Positions 1 through 5,639 are shown, counted from the stretch's first letter. The stretch: 5,639 nucleotides of DNA from Bacteroidota bacterium (GCA_023433265.1 JAEZDR010000109.1:1-5639), one strand, 5' to 3'. Notes: a model not told the origin generated them from the sequence alone. A program made the numbers and translations.

Positions 1-548
1 CGTACACTCAGCCAGCGGTTGCCCACGCACTGTTGCAGAAGATAACAGATATTACAATTGATTACCTCAAGGCTCAGGTAAAAGCGGGGGCAGATACTGT
101 GCAGGTTTTTGACAGTTGGGCTGGCTCATTAAGCCCGGAAGACTTCAGGATTTTTGCCCAGCCATATTTAATTAAGATAGCCGATGCATTGAAGGATGAT
201 GCACCCGTAATACTTTTTCCAAAGGGCACCTGGCACGCTCTTCCAGAGCTTGCAAACAGCAGTGCATCCGGTATTGGGATAGACTGGTGCGTTACCCCAC
301 AGATGGCGAGGCAAATGACCGGGAATAAGATTACGCTCCAGGGCAACTTCGACCCTGCTAAGTTGTTGGCGCCAATACCACAAATAGAAAAGTGGGTGAA
401 AGAAATGATTGATGGATTTGGTGCTCAGAACTATATCGCAAACCTCGGGCATGGTATTATGCCTAATGTTCCCGTAGAGCATGCTAAAGCGTTTGTGGAC
501 GCCGTTAAGAATTACAACTATCCCGGAGCGGCTGAAAGAAAAATGTAA
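1..548 (+). CDS. hemE: Uroporphyrinogen decarboxylase, C-terminal part (5' truncated by window edge)
   Basis: HemE decarboxylates the four acetate side chains of uroporphyrinogen III to give coproporphyrinogen III, a cytoplasmic, cofactor-free step of haem synthesis. The frame is open from base 3 (first residues YTQPAVAHAL) to the TAA at 546-548. This gives 181 residues, roughly the C-terminal half of a family usually near 340 residues. Seen in the visible part: FDSWAG (residues 36-41), whose Ser matches the active-site Ser of human UROD; GIDW (92-95); LQGNFDP (112-118); and NLGHG (147-151), whose His is the conserved late active-site His. The reading frame is intact and the C-terminus has the usual length. 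The N-terminal Arg and Asp active-site residues lie outside the window, so they cannot be judged. A TTG at 33 is internal, not a start. mscL follows 48 nt later on the same strand; co-transcription is possible but unproven. Confidence 0.95.
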   Translation, partial: YTQPAVAHALLQKITDITIDYLKAQVKAGADTVQVFDSWAGSLSPEDFRIFAQPYLIKIADALKDDAPVILFPKGTWHALPELANSSASGIGIDWCVTPQMARQMTGNKITLQGNFDPAKLLAPIPQIEKWVKEMIDGFGAQNYIANLGHGIMPNVPVEHAKAFVDAVKNYNYPGAAERKM

Positions 549-573
549 CGCTTATCGTCCTAACAGCTATCTT

Positions 574-591
574 AGGTATTCCAAAATACCT
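574..591 (+). other. Small inverted repeat (possible hairpin) just before mscL
   Basis: AGGTATT (574-580) and AATACCT (585-591) are perfect complements separated by the four bases CCAA. They could form a 7-bp hairpin that ends 5 nt before the mscL ATG and is followed by TTTACA. The stem is AT-rich and the T tract is only three bases, so it is a poor intrinsic terminator. It occupies the place where a ribosome binding site would lie, and no Shine-Dalgarno sequence is visible. It could be a weak hemE terminator, a structure affecting mscL translation, or chance. Confidence 0.35.
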
Positions 592-596
592 TTACA

Positions 597-980
597 ATGG
601 GAATGCTTAAAGAGTTTAAAGAATTTGCACTTAAAGGAAATGTAGTTGAACTTGCTGTCGCGGTTATTATAGGCGCTGCATTTGGAGCTATAGTATCTTC
701 CCTGGTTGACGATGTAATAACTCCTCTCATTTTAGCTCCGGCTTTGGAGGCAGCAGGCGTTAAAGACCTGGAGAAACTTACCTGGGGAGCAGTTAAGTAT
801 GGCAACTTCCTGGCAGCCGTTCTAAAGTTTCTTGTGATTGCATTTGTTATTTTCATTGCGCTGAAAGGGATCAATAGCCTTAAGCGTAAGAAAGAAGCAC
901 CTGTTACCGAACCACAAGCTCCTGTCTATAGTTTACAAGAAAAACTATTGATGGAGATAAGAGATTCATTGAAGCGATAA
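597..980 (+). CDS. mscL: Large-conductance mechanosensitive channel MscL
   Basis: MscL is an inner-membrane homopentamer that opens under high membrane tension and releases solutes during hypo-osmotic shock. The 127-residue product is close to the usual length (E. coli about 136). Seen in order: an amphipathic N-terminal segment (MGMLKEFKEFALKGN); TM1 about 16-44, with VIIGAAFG and the gate residues Leu19 and Val23 at the same numbers as in E. coli; a short periplasmic loop about 45-69; TM2 about 70-93; a basic cluster RKKE at 97-100; and a C-terminal helix ending LLMEIRDSLKR, typical of the family. Residue 22 is Ala where E. coli has Gly; as I recall it, the Mycobacterium channel also has Ala there. 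ATG 597 is chosen because an MG-hydrophobic-KEFKEF start is common in the family; Met3 (603) is the alternative. There is no clear Shine-Dalgarno sequence. The stop lies 2 nt from the stop of the convergent gene. Confidence 0.97.
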   Translation: MGMLKEFKEFALKGNVVELAVAVIIGAAFGAIVSSLVDDVITPLILAPALEAAGVKDLEKLTWGAVKYGNFLAAVLKFLVIAFVIFIALKGINSLKRKKEAPVTEPQAPVYSLQEKLLMEIRDSLKR

Positions 981-982
981 CA

Positions 983-1399
983 CTAATTGTTTATTACTGG
1001 CTCTTCAGCTTTATCCAGCGCTATCCTTAAGGAGAAAAGCGCCAGGAGGGCTGTTATAGGAGTAAACAGGTAGGTTTCTAAGCTGTTCTTCGAGAAAAAG
1101 TTTCCTAAGGTGTTAAGCAAGAACAAGGTAAACAGCATCCACGCAACCACGCGGGCTGTCTTCCTATGTATCCTAAGTTTCAGCTTTCCCGCGTAAGCCA
1201 GCACAAAAAACAGCATCAACGTATTAAGCAAAATAGAGATGCTCTCAAAAACAATCAAACCTTGCCTATCGTTAAGGTTGCCACCCCAAACGATGTTCGC
1301 AGGAAGTATCCTTAATAAAATGCACACGTGAAAGAGAATGGTGAGAACGAAGATTATTACCATGCCTTGGGTAGCCACCTTAATTGGAATCTTTCGCAT
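983..1399 (-). CDS. Small four-helix integral membrane protein, function unknown
   Basis: The 138-residue product is strongly hydrophobic, with four predicted membrane helices at about residues 10-31, 49-71, 83-102 and 108-128. A basic stretch between helices 2 and 3 (KLKLRIHRK) suggests a cytoplasmic loop. Recognisable blocks are NIVWGG (36-41) after helix 1, FESISI (51-56), and NTLGNFFS (96-103) leading into LETYLFTP (107-114). I recall similar small membrane proteins with a VWGG block in Bacteroidota and some other bacteria, always without a known role, so no function is assigned. ATG 1399 is preferred because MRKIPIKVATQG is a normal N-terminus. A GTG at 1420, directly after the upstream stop, would add seven residues (MYLSCGS). 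The gene starts 21 nt after the glycosylase stop and is probably co-transcribed with it. It ends tail-to-tail with mscL. Confidence 0.8.
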   Translation of the reverse strand: MRKIPIKVATQGMVIIFVLTILFHVCILLRILPANIVWGGNLNDRQGLIVFESISILLNTLMLFFVLAYAGKLKLRIHRKTARVVAWMLFTLFLLNTLGNFFSKNSLETYLFTPITALLALFSLRIALDKAEEPVINN

Positions 1400-1420
1400 A
1401 CTACCGCAAGATAAGTACAC

Positions 1421-2155
1421 TTACGCGTACAACACCTGGCACACTTCGCAATAATAACTCTTACGATGCGTCTTGCCAAGGTGGCTAATCATATAGGGGA
1501 TGTTATCTTCCGGGCACATTTTCTTTCTGTGCGCCAGCCAATGCTTTTTTAGCACGTAAGCTTTCTTCCATTTCAAAAAGTCAAAGCTATACTTACGCGC
1601 CTCCTCAATCAATTGGTTCAGCTTTTTAAGGGGCAAAGCGCCCACCTTACTCAAAGGATGCACTTTTATCCTAAACAAAACTTCATTCTTGATAATGTTC
1701 CCCACTCCGGCAAAAATGTTTTGATCCAGTAGTGCATCACAGGCCAGCATCTCGGGTTGTTGTTTAAGTTTTTGCCTAGCCAGCTTTTTATCCCATAAAT
1801 CGCTCATAACATCCGCTCTCCAGTCGTACAAACTGTCCAGGTCTTCCTCAATCTTTTTTACTGAACAGGCATAAAAGTTTAATTCCCCTTTTGCAAACTT
1901 CAAGCTCAGCCGGGGTATAGCGTCTTTCTGTTCATTAATACGGTAGCTGCCAAAGAGCATGAAATGTATGCGAATGGTAAATGTGTTAAAGCAAATGAGA
2001 AAGTGCTTCCCCCATGTTTTGAAGTCCAGTATCTTTTTATTGTTCATTAAACTGGCATCAAATGCTTTGGTATTACCGGTAGCAAGCACTACTTTCTTAT
2101 TGATGAACTGTTGAACTTCTTCCTTCAATATAACAAGGGATGGACCCTCAGGCAT
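1421..2155 (-). CDS. Fpg/Nei-family DNA glycosylase/AP lyase (endonuclease VIII-like)
   Basis: Family members excise oxidised bases and cut the abasic site by beta,delta-elimination in base excision repair. The 244-residue product starts MPEGPS. The start at 2155 is fixed by chemistry: after Met removal Pro2 is the Schiff-base nucleophile and Glu3 the proton donor. MPEG fits Nei better than Fpg (MPEL). Further matches are the catalytic Lys50 in WGKHFL, the helix-two-turns-helix region at about 144-167 (DQNIFAGVGN, then ending KVHP), and a C-terminal zinc-finger-like segment at 214-239. In that segment Arg231 sits five residues before Cys236, as in the zinc-finger beta-hairpin Arg of Nei, and the second pair CEVC is intact. 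The first pair is changed: C214-P-E-D217 replaces CxxC. The length is slightly short (Nei and Fpg are about 263-270). The gene stands 129 nt downstream of the MutS-like gene and probably heads a transcript with the 4-TM gene. Substrate preference cannot be read from the sequence. Confidence 0.93.
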   Translation of the reverse strand: MPEGPSLVILKEEVQQFINKKVVLATGNTKAFDASLMNNKKILDFKTWGKHFLICFNTFTIRIHFMLFGSYRINEQKDAIPRLSLKFAKGELNFYACSVKKIEEDLDSLYDWRADVMSDLWDKKLARQKLKQQPEMLACDALLDQNIFAGVGNIIKNEVLFRIKVHPLSKVGALPLKKLNQLIEEARKYSFDFLKWKKAYVLKKHWLAHRKKMCPEDNIPYMISHLGKTHRKSYYCEVCQVLYA

Positions 2156-2284
2156 GGCTACTTTTTCATTTGCTTTTACAAATATGAAGCCCCTTTACCG
2201 ACAAATACAAATAAGGATGCAGGGTGATAATAAGGGCAAGCGCGAGGATTTCCTGAAACAACTATTTAGCTGAAGACGCAATCG
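2156..2284. other. Non-coding gap between the MutS-like and glycosylase genes
   Basis: This 129-nt gap is the longest non-coding stretch in the window. It holds no convincing ORF and no strong hairpin with a T tract on either strand. It is the likely place for a separate glycosylase promoter. On the minus strand CATATTTG (2186-2179) matches seven of eight positions of the Bacteroidota -7 consensus TAnnTTTG, with TTG triplets 15 and 21 nt upstream (2204-2202 and 2210-2208). The box ends 23 nt before the glycosylase ATG. The match is imperfect and the region is AT-rich, so the promoter reading is tentative. Confidence 0.3.
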
Positions 2285-3601
2285 TTATAGCTTTTCCAAC
2301 AAATCAACCACTCCTTCGCGCTTTAGAATAAGATAACCGAGGCGGTCGTTGCTGATGCCTTCCTGTAGTTTATAGTTAAAAATGAGTTGATCCTCCACTA
2401 CACTGGTTTCAAAGTACCTGAACTGTATATTGGGATATTGCTTTAGCTGTTCACTGATTTCGTAAAGGTGAGTGCTTACGATGAACAGGCCATTGGACAT
2501 TTTGCGCAATCCTTCAATTACAGCAGTGCTGCAACGCATGGCATCCTGTACGTTTGTGCCTTTGAACAATTCATCGATGAGGGTAAGCCATTTGCGGCCA
2601 TCGCTTATTTTTTCTATTGTTTTCCTGATGCGTTGCACTTCATTAAAGAAATAACTCTCGCCTTTTACAATGTTGTCCGTTACCTGGATATTAGAGAGAA
2701 GGCCATCGTACAAGGTAAGCCGCATGCTTTGGGCAGGTACCGCCATACCAATGTGGGCAAGGTATGCTGCTACACCCACGGCTTTGATAAAGGTGCTTTT
2801 CCCCGCCATGTTGGCGCCGGTTAGAAAAACAAAGTTGCGTGTTGCATCTAAACAAACATCATAGGAAACAGCACCTGTTAATAAGGGATGATAAAGTTGC
2901 TTCGCCTCAAACTGCGGGGTATCTTGTTCAAGAAAAACAGGGAAGGCAAGGTTGAACTTTCTGATAGCAGCGGCCAACGAGAAGTAAGCATCTATCCTGC
3001 AATAAATATCAATCAACTCGAGGGTTTCATGCTTGTAGTAACGACGCATATTGAAACCAAAATGAAGGACAGCTTTTTGTGGTAACTGGTTAAAGTTGTT
3101 CAACGCTAGTGCTTCGCTTGCTACTTTTTTTTGCAGCAGCATGTTTATCCTTTCCATTATCACAGCCAGCGAACCCGTTTGCGGCTGCCCGTTCAAAAGC
3201 TGGTAAAGCTGGTTGATGCCTTTAATAAAAGCTATAAAATGTTCAACTGAATATTTGATTAGGGAGAAGTCGGCGCCATTTACCAGCTTGTATAAAAAGC
3301 TGTTTACGGAATTTGCCTCTCTTGGCATTTCTTCAAAAGCAGTTTCATAAAACTTTTGAACCACCATGATTGTCCCGTTGCTGATACCGGTGTCCCTGTG
3401 GTCGAGGACTGAAAGCAAAGTGCCGAGCAGTTGTTGTGTGTCCTTTATCTGCTTTACATCGGGTAATGGTCTTGAGAGCAGTATTCTGAGCCATTCTTTG
3501 CCGCCTGCAGTATTCGTGAAGTTTAAATAATGGAATACAGACTGTTCCTCCTCGGGGTGAAAAATTGAAAGATCGTTTTGCGTTACCTTGTCTGATTGCA
3601 T
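2285..3601 (-). CDS. Short MutS-family ATPase (lever/core domain plus MutS ATPase domain, no mismatch-recognition domain)
   Basis: The 438-residue product has the MutS-type ABC ATPase: Walker A TGANMAGKST (261-270, Lys268), a Q-loop/D-loop region around 300-310, the signature-like GESYFFNEVQ (314-323), Walker B LTLIDE (339-344, Asp343 and Glu344), and the switch His378 in VSTHLYE. The helical N-terminal part, about 15-250, resembles the MutS core/lever region. The mismatch-binding domain I (Phe-X-Glu), the connector domain II and a C-terminal Smr nuclease domain are all absent. This is therefore not canonical MutS (about 850 residues) or MutS2. Similar short proteins annotated as MutS-related or DNA mismatch repair proteins are frequent in Bacteroidota, and their role is unsettled. 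An ATP-driven DNA- or RNA-structure-binding clamp is a reasonable inference. The ATG at 3601 lies 9 nt after the dihydroorotase stop, which implies co-transcription. An eight-base T run (3125-3132; A8 in the coding strand) covers Gln157-Lys159; the frame is intact. Confidence 0.9.
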   Translation of the reverse strand: MQSDKVTQNDLSIFHPEEEQSVFHYLNFTNTAGGKEWLRILLSRPLPDVKQIKDTQQLLGTLLSVLDHRDTGISNGTIMVVQKFYETAFEEMPREANSVNSFLYKLVNGADFSLIKYSVEHFIAFIKGINQLYQLLNGQPQTGSLAVIMERINMLLQKKVASEALALNNFNQLPQKAVLHFGFNMRRYYKHETLELIDIYCRIDAYFSLAAAIRKFNLAFPVFLEQDTPQFEAKQLYHPLLTGAVSYDVCLDATRNFVFLTGANMAGKSTFIKAVGVAAYLAHIGMAVPAQSMRLTLYDGLLSNIQVTDNIVKGESYFFNEVQRIRKTIEKISDGRKWLTLIDELFKGTNVQDAMRCSTAVIEGLRKMSNGLFIVSTHLYEISEQLKQYPNIQFRYFETSVVEDQLIFNYKLQEGISNDRLGYLILKREGVVDLLEKL

Positions 3602-3610
3602 CGAAACATT

Positions 3611-4963
3611 TTACCGGTTAAACTTCAGCCGCTGGCCTCTATTAGATTCATCAAAGGTTCCAATTCCACAATCTGGATTATGAAATACCCTATGGCCATT
3701 TACAAATGTGGAGACAATGCAGGCCGGGAAAGACTCACCTTCCAGTGGGCTCCAACCACATTTATACAATTGATTTTCTTTGGTAACTGTTGTTGTGTCG
3801 TTCAGGTTCACCAGTACAAGGTCGGCGGCGTAGCCTTCCCTAATATAACCCCTCTTGCTCACCTGGAAACAGTCAGCAACCGCATGACACATCTTTTCTA
3901 CCACCTTTTCCAGCGATATCCTTTTCTGCTGCACGTATCCAAGCATCATCAATAAAGAGTGTTGCACAAGCGGAAGGCCGGAATGTGCATTCTCGTAGGT
4001 ATGATGTTTTTCATCCCAGGTGTGTGGAGCGTGGTCGGTGGCAATTACGTCAAGCCTGTCATCAAGCAGGGCTTCCCATAAAGCTTCCCGGTGGTGAGGG
4101 TCTTTGATGGCCGGATTACATTTTATCAGGTTCTTTTTGCTATCGTAGTCTTCACTGGTAAAATGCAGGTGATGCACGCAGACTTCGGCGGTGATACGCT
4201 TTTCCTTAAGCGGCAACATATTACTAAACAATTGAAGCTCTTTTTGAGTGGAAATGTGAAGAATATGCAGCCTCGCGTTATGGCGTTTAGCAAACTGTAT
4301 CGCTTTAAAGCTGGACTCAAAACATGCTTCTTCACTTCTGATAATCGGATGATCGTAGGGGAAAAGCAGGCCCTTTTCACGCTTAAGTTTTTCAAGGTTT
4401 GCCTTGATGATGGTTTCCTCCTCGCAATGGGTCGCAATGAGAAGCTCCGTGCCTGAGAAGATCTTTTCGAGCGTGAGTGAATTATTAACCAGCATATTAC
4501 CTGTGGAAGAACCCATAAAAATCTTAACCCCGCAAACATCCTGTTTCATTGCATTTACCTTCAACACTTCTTCGGCGTTATCGTTAGAAACCCCCATGTA
4601 AAAAGAATAATTGGCCAGCGATTTCTCAGCCGCAATCGCATACTTTTCCTCCAGCAGGTCTACCGTAACGGCGGGCGGTACCGTATTCGGCATTTCCATA
4701 AAACTGGTTACACCCCCGGCCACCGCGGCCCTGGATTCTGTGTAGATATCCGCTTTGTGAGTGAGGCCCGGTTCGCGAAAATGAACCTGGTCGTCAATAA
4801 CCCCCGGTAAGAGGAATAGCCCTGCGGCATATACCTCGGTTACGTTGTTTGGAAGCTGCAGCCCCTGCCCTATTTTTTCAATAATACCCTCCCTGATATA
4901 CAAATCAGCCTGTATAATTCTACCTTCGTTTACAATACTTGCTTCTTTAATTACATAACTCAT
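3611..4963 (-). CDS. pyrC: Dihydroorotase, class I (amidohydrolase superfamily)
   Basis: Dihydroorotase reversibly cyclises N-carbamoyl-L-aspartate to dihydroorotate, the third step of de novo pyrimidine synthesis, in the cytoplasm. The 450-residue product has the class I plan: a beta-rich N-terminal strand region (to about 50), a TIM-barrel, and a C-terminal part returning to the beta-sandwich. Seen: LLPGVIDDQVHFREPG, giving Gln59-Val-His61 and Arg63; MPNT with Asn93; Lys147 in GVKIFMGSSTG, suited to be the carboxylated bridging Lys; His179 in ATHCEE; His236 in ILHIST; and Asp310 in ATDHAPH. The first metal His of HxH is Gln here, which is the one odd point. Other cyclic amidohydrolases (allantoinase, dihydropyrimidinase) are less likely given REPGLTHKADI, NPAIK and the SGLPL substrate loop. 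ATG 4963 is preferred; the frame reaches a TTG at 4987, but that start adds an unlikely MQIIVLFS and nearly touches the divergent gene. The MutS-like gene follows after 9 nt. Confidence 0.93.
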   Translation of the reverse strand: MSYVIKEASIVNEGRIIQADLYIREGIIEKIGQGLQLPNNVTEVYAAGLFLLPGVIDDQVHFREPGLTHKADIYTESRAAVAGGVTSFMEMPNTVPPAVTVDLLEEKYAIAAEKSLANYSFYMGVSNDNAEEVLKVNAMKQDVCGVKIFMGSSTGNMLVNNSLTLEKIFSGTELLIATHCEEETIIKANLEKLKREKGLLFPYDHPIIRSEEACFESSFKAIQFAKRHNARLHILHISTQKELQLFSNMLPLKEKRITAEVCVHHLHFTSEDYDSKKNLIKCNPAIKDPHHREALWEALLDDRLDVIATDHAPHTWDEKHHTYENAHSGLPLVQHSLLMMLGYVQQKRISLEKVVEKMCHAVADCFQVSKRGYIREGYAADLVLVNLNDTTTVTKENQLYKCGWSPLEGESFPACIVSTFVNGHRVFHNPDCGIGTFDESNRGQRLKFNR

Positions 4964-4969
4964 AGAAAA

Positions 4970-4977
4970 CAAAACTA
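4970..4977 (-). promoter_or_regulatory. Candidate Bacteroidota -7 promoter element for the dihydroorotase operon
   Basis: Read on the minus strand, 4977 to 4970 is TAGTTTTG, a full match to the TAnnTTTG -7 consensus of Bacteroidota housekeeping promoters. It lies in the 27-nt divergent spacer and ends 6 nt before the dihydroorotase ATG. A transcript from it would have almost no leader. No good TTG is found about 19-21 nt upstream (only a TTTT run), so the -33 element is weak or missing. The match could be chance in AT-rich sequence. Confidence 0.35.
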
Positions 4978-4990
4978 TTATCTGCAAGGT

Positions 4991-5639
4991 ATGAAAAGAG
5001 GACTGATCGTTTTTTCACTTGTAATAAGTTCGATAGTATCCATTGCACAAGCAGACCCTATCCCGCTTAATACGAAACAGTATTTACTAATCAACCGGTT
5101 AGACATCAAATTGCGTGACGACTCCGTTTTGGGATTCAGCACCATAAAACCCTTCAACAGGAGGATTATTACCCAACGGTTAGATTATATTGATTCGCTG
5201 GACAAATCGGGCAGCAAGTTGCTGCAATTAAGTGCCATTGACAGGCACAACCTGAGGAGTTCTTTTCTTTCCAATGTGGACTGGACGGATAAACACAACC
5301 GGCTTTTCCAGACCAATGAGCCTTTCTTCGAACATTTTTACCGCAACCAGGCTCACTTCTATTCTATAAAGACGGGGGATTTCTTCCTGTCAGTGAACCC
5401 CATGCTCAACCTGAACTATGGGAAGTCGAACGATGGCACCAAAGTATTCCAAAGCGCGAGGGGCATAATGGTGAGGGGTAATATCGACAAACGCATAGGT
5501 TTCTGGAGCTCGATTGTAGAGAACCAGGAACGGTCGCCGCGGTATGTACGCGCGTTTACAGGCAAATTCCAGGCGGTACCGGGCACTGCACTTTATAAGG
5601 AGTTTAAAGAAAAAGCGAATGACGCAGTGGATTACTTCG
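4991..5639 (+). CDS. Exported, probably outer-membrane beta-barrel-like protein, N-terminal part (3' truncated by window edge)
   Basis: The frame is open from the ATG at 4991 to the window end, giving 216 residues with no stop. A signal peptide is clear: MKR, then a hydrophobic core GLIVFSLVISSIVSIA, then an AQA site with likely cleavage after residue 21. The mature part begins with a soluble-looking polar region (about 22-110). It then shows alternating strand-like blocks, FFLSVNPMLNLNYG (131-144) and a stretch at about 156-180 running from ARGIMVRGNI to GFWSSIVENQ, which look like amphipathic outer-membrane beta strands. This layout recalls Bacteroidota proteins loosely assigned to the capsule-assembly Wzi-like group, but I cannot confirm membership from the fragment, so no function is given. 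The signal peptide supports the start; an AAGG lies too close to the ATG to be a standard Shine-Dalgarno sequence. It is divergent from the dihydroorotase gene with only 27 nt between starts, so its promoter must overlap that gene's 5' end or lie in the spacer. Confidence 0.8.
   Translation, partial: MKRGLIVFSLVISSIVSIAQADPIPLNTKQYLLINRLDIKLRDDSVLGFSTIKPFNRRIITQRLDYIDSLDKSGSKLLQLSAIDRHNLRSSFLSNVDWTDKHNRLFQTNEPFFEHFYRNQAHFYSIKTGDFFLSVNPMLNLNYGKSNDGTKVFQSARGIMVRGNIDKRIGFWSSIVENQERSPRYVRAFTGKFQAVPGTALYKEFKEKANDAVDYF

Noticed and set aside
74..482. Minus-strand open frames opposite hemE
   Set aside because: The plus-strand frame encodes unmistakable HemE motifs; the antisense frames are shadows.
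572..874. Minus-strand 100-codon frame opposite mscL
   Set aside because: It overlaps the MscL transmembrane coding sequence and has no independent support.
979..991. AACA/TGTT dyad at the mscL and membrane-protein convergence, considered as a bidirectional terminator
   Set aside because: Only a 4-bp AT-rich stem without a proper T run; not enough for an intrinsic terminator.
2245..2254. Palindrome AGGATTTCCT in the gap between the MutS-like and glycosylase genes, considered as a terminator
   Set aside because: Only three or four base pairs with a minimal loop and no T tract follow; too weak to call.
2468..3085. Several plus-strand open frames opposite the MutS-like gene
   Set aside because: They overlap the ATPase-coding and adjacent core sequence, carry no family signal, and have no plausible start context.
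3596..3955. Open frame of 119 codons on the plus strand opposite the dihydroorotase gene
   Set aside because: It lies wholly antisense to a well-supported gene, its translation has no recognisable domain, and its open length follows from the composition of the real gene.
4091..4456. Plus-strand open frame of 121 codons (and a 137-codon minus-strand frame at 4126-4539) inside dihydroorotase
   Set aside because: Both overlap the catalytic barrel coding region, which has clear amidohydrolase motifs; the alternative translations look like random Ser/Arg/Phe-rich shadow sequence.
1..5639. Search for a novel system: CRISPR-like repeats, toxin-antitoxin pairs, defence cassettes, mobile elements, retron-like or structured RNAs
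   Set aside because: No repeated spacing pattern, transposase, terminal repeats, small paired ORFs or long structured non-coding region is visible; nearly all of the window is occupied by six coding regions, four of them familiar families.

Overview
The window looks like an ordinary chromosomal stretch of a Bacteroidota bacterium, most likely in or near the family Chitinophagaceae. I base this on protein style: a short MutS-like ATPase, a class I dihydroorotase with an IDDQVHFREPG block, a Nei-type glycosylase of the form usual in this phylum, and a secreted barrel-like protein. Shine-Dalgarno sequences are nearly absent, and one promoter-like octamer matches the phylum's TAnnTTTG -7 consensus. 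GC content appears to be in the low-to-mid 40s percent by eye. No taxonomic search was run.

Layout, left to right. On the plus strand lie the 3' half of hemE (1-548, uroporphyrinogen decarboxylase) and, 48 nt later, a complete mscL (597-980). These converge, with 2 nt between stop codons, on a four-gene minus-strand block. In transcription order the block is a class I dihydroorotase (4963-3611), a short MutS-family ATPase (3601-2285, 9 nt downstream), a 129-nt gap, an Fpg/Nei-family DNA glycosylase (2155-1421), and a small four-helix membrane protein (1399-983). At the right edge an exported, probably outer-membrane protein (4991 to beyond 5639) starts divergently, only 27 nt from the dihydroorotase start.

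Functions. HemE serves haem/tetrapyrrole synthesis, MscL is an osmotic safety valve, and dihydroorotase serves pyrimidine synthesis. The MutS-like and Nei-like proteins are nucleic-acid metabolism or repair proteins. The dihydroorotase and MutS-like genes are probably co-transcribed. The membrane protein follows the glycosylase so closely that it probably shares its message. I see no tRNA, rRNA, CRISPR array, insertion sequence, phage gene or defence cassette.

I did not find a convincing undescribed system. The observations most worth checking are two changed metal-ligand positions: Gln for the first His of the HxH motif in the dihydroorotase, and Asp for one zinc-finger Cys in the glycosylase. 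Next come the truncated architecture and coupling of the MutS-like gene, and the uncharacterised 4-TM and exported proteins.
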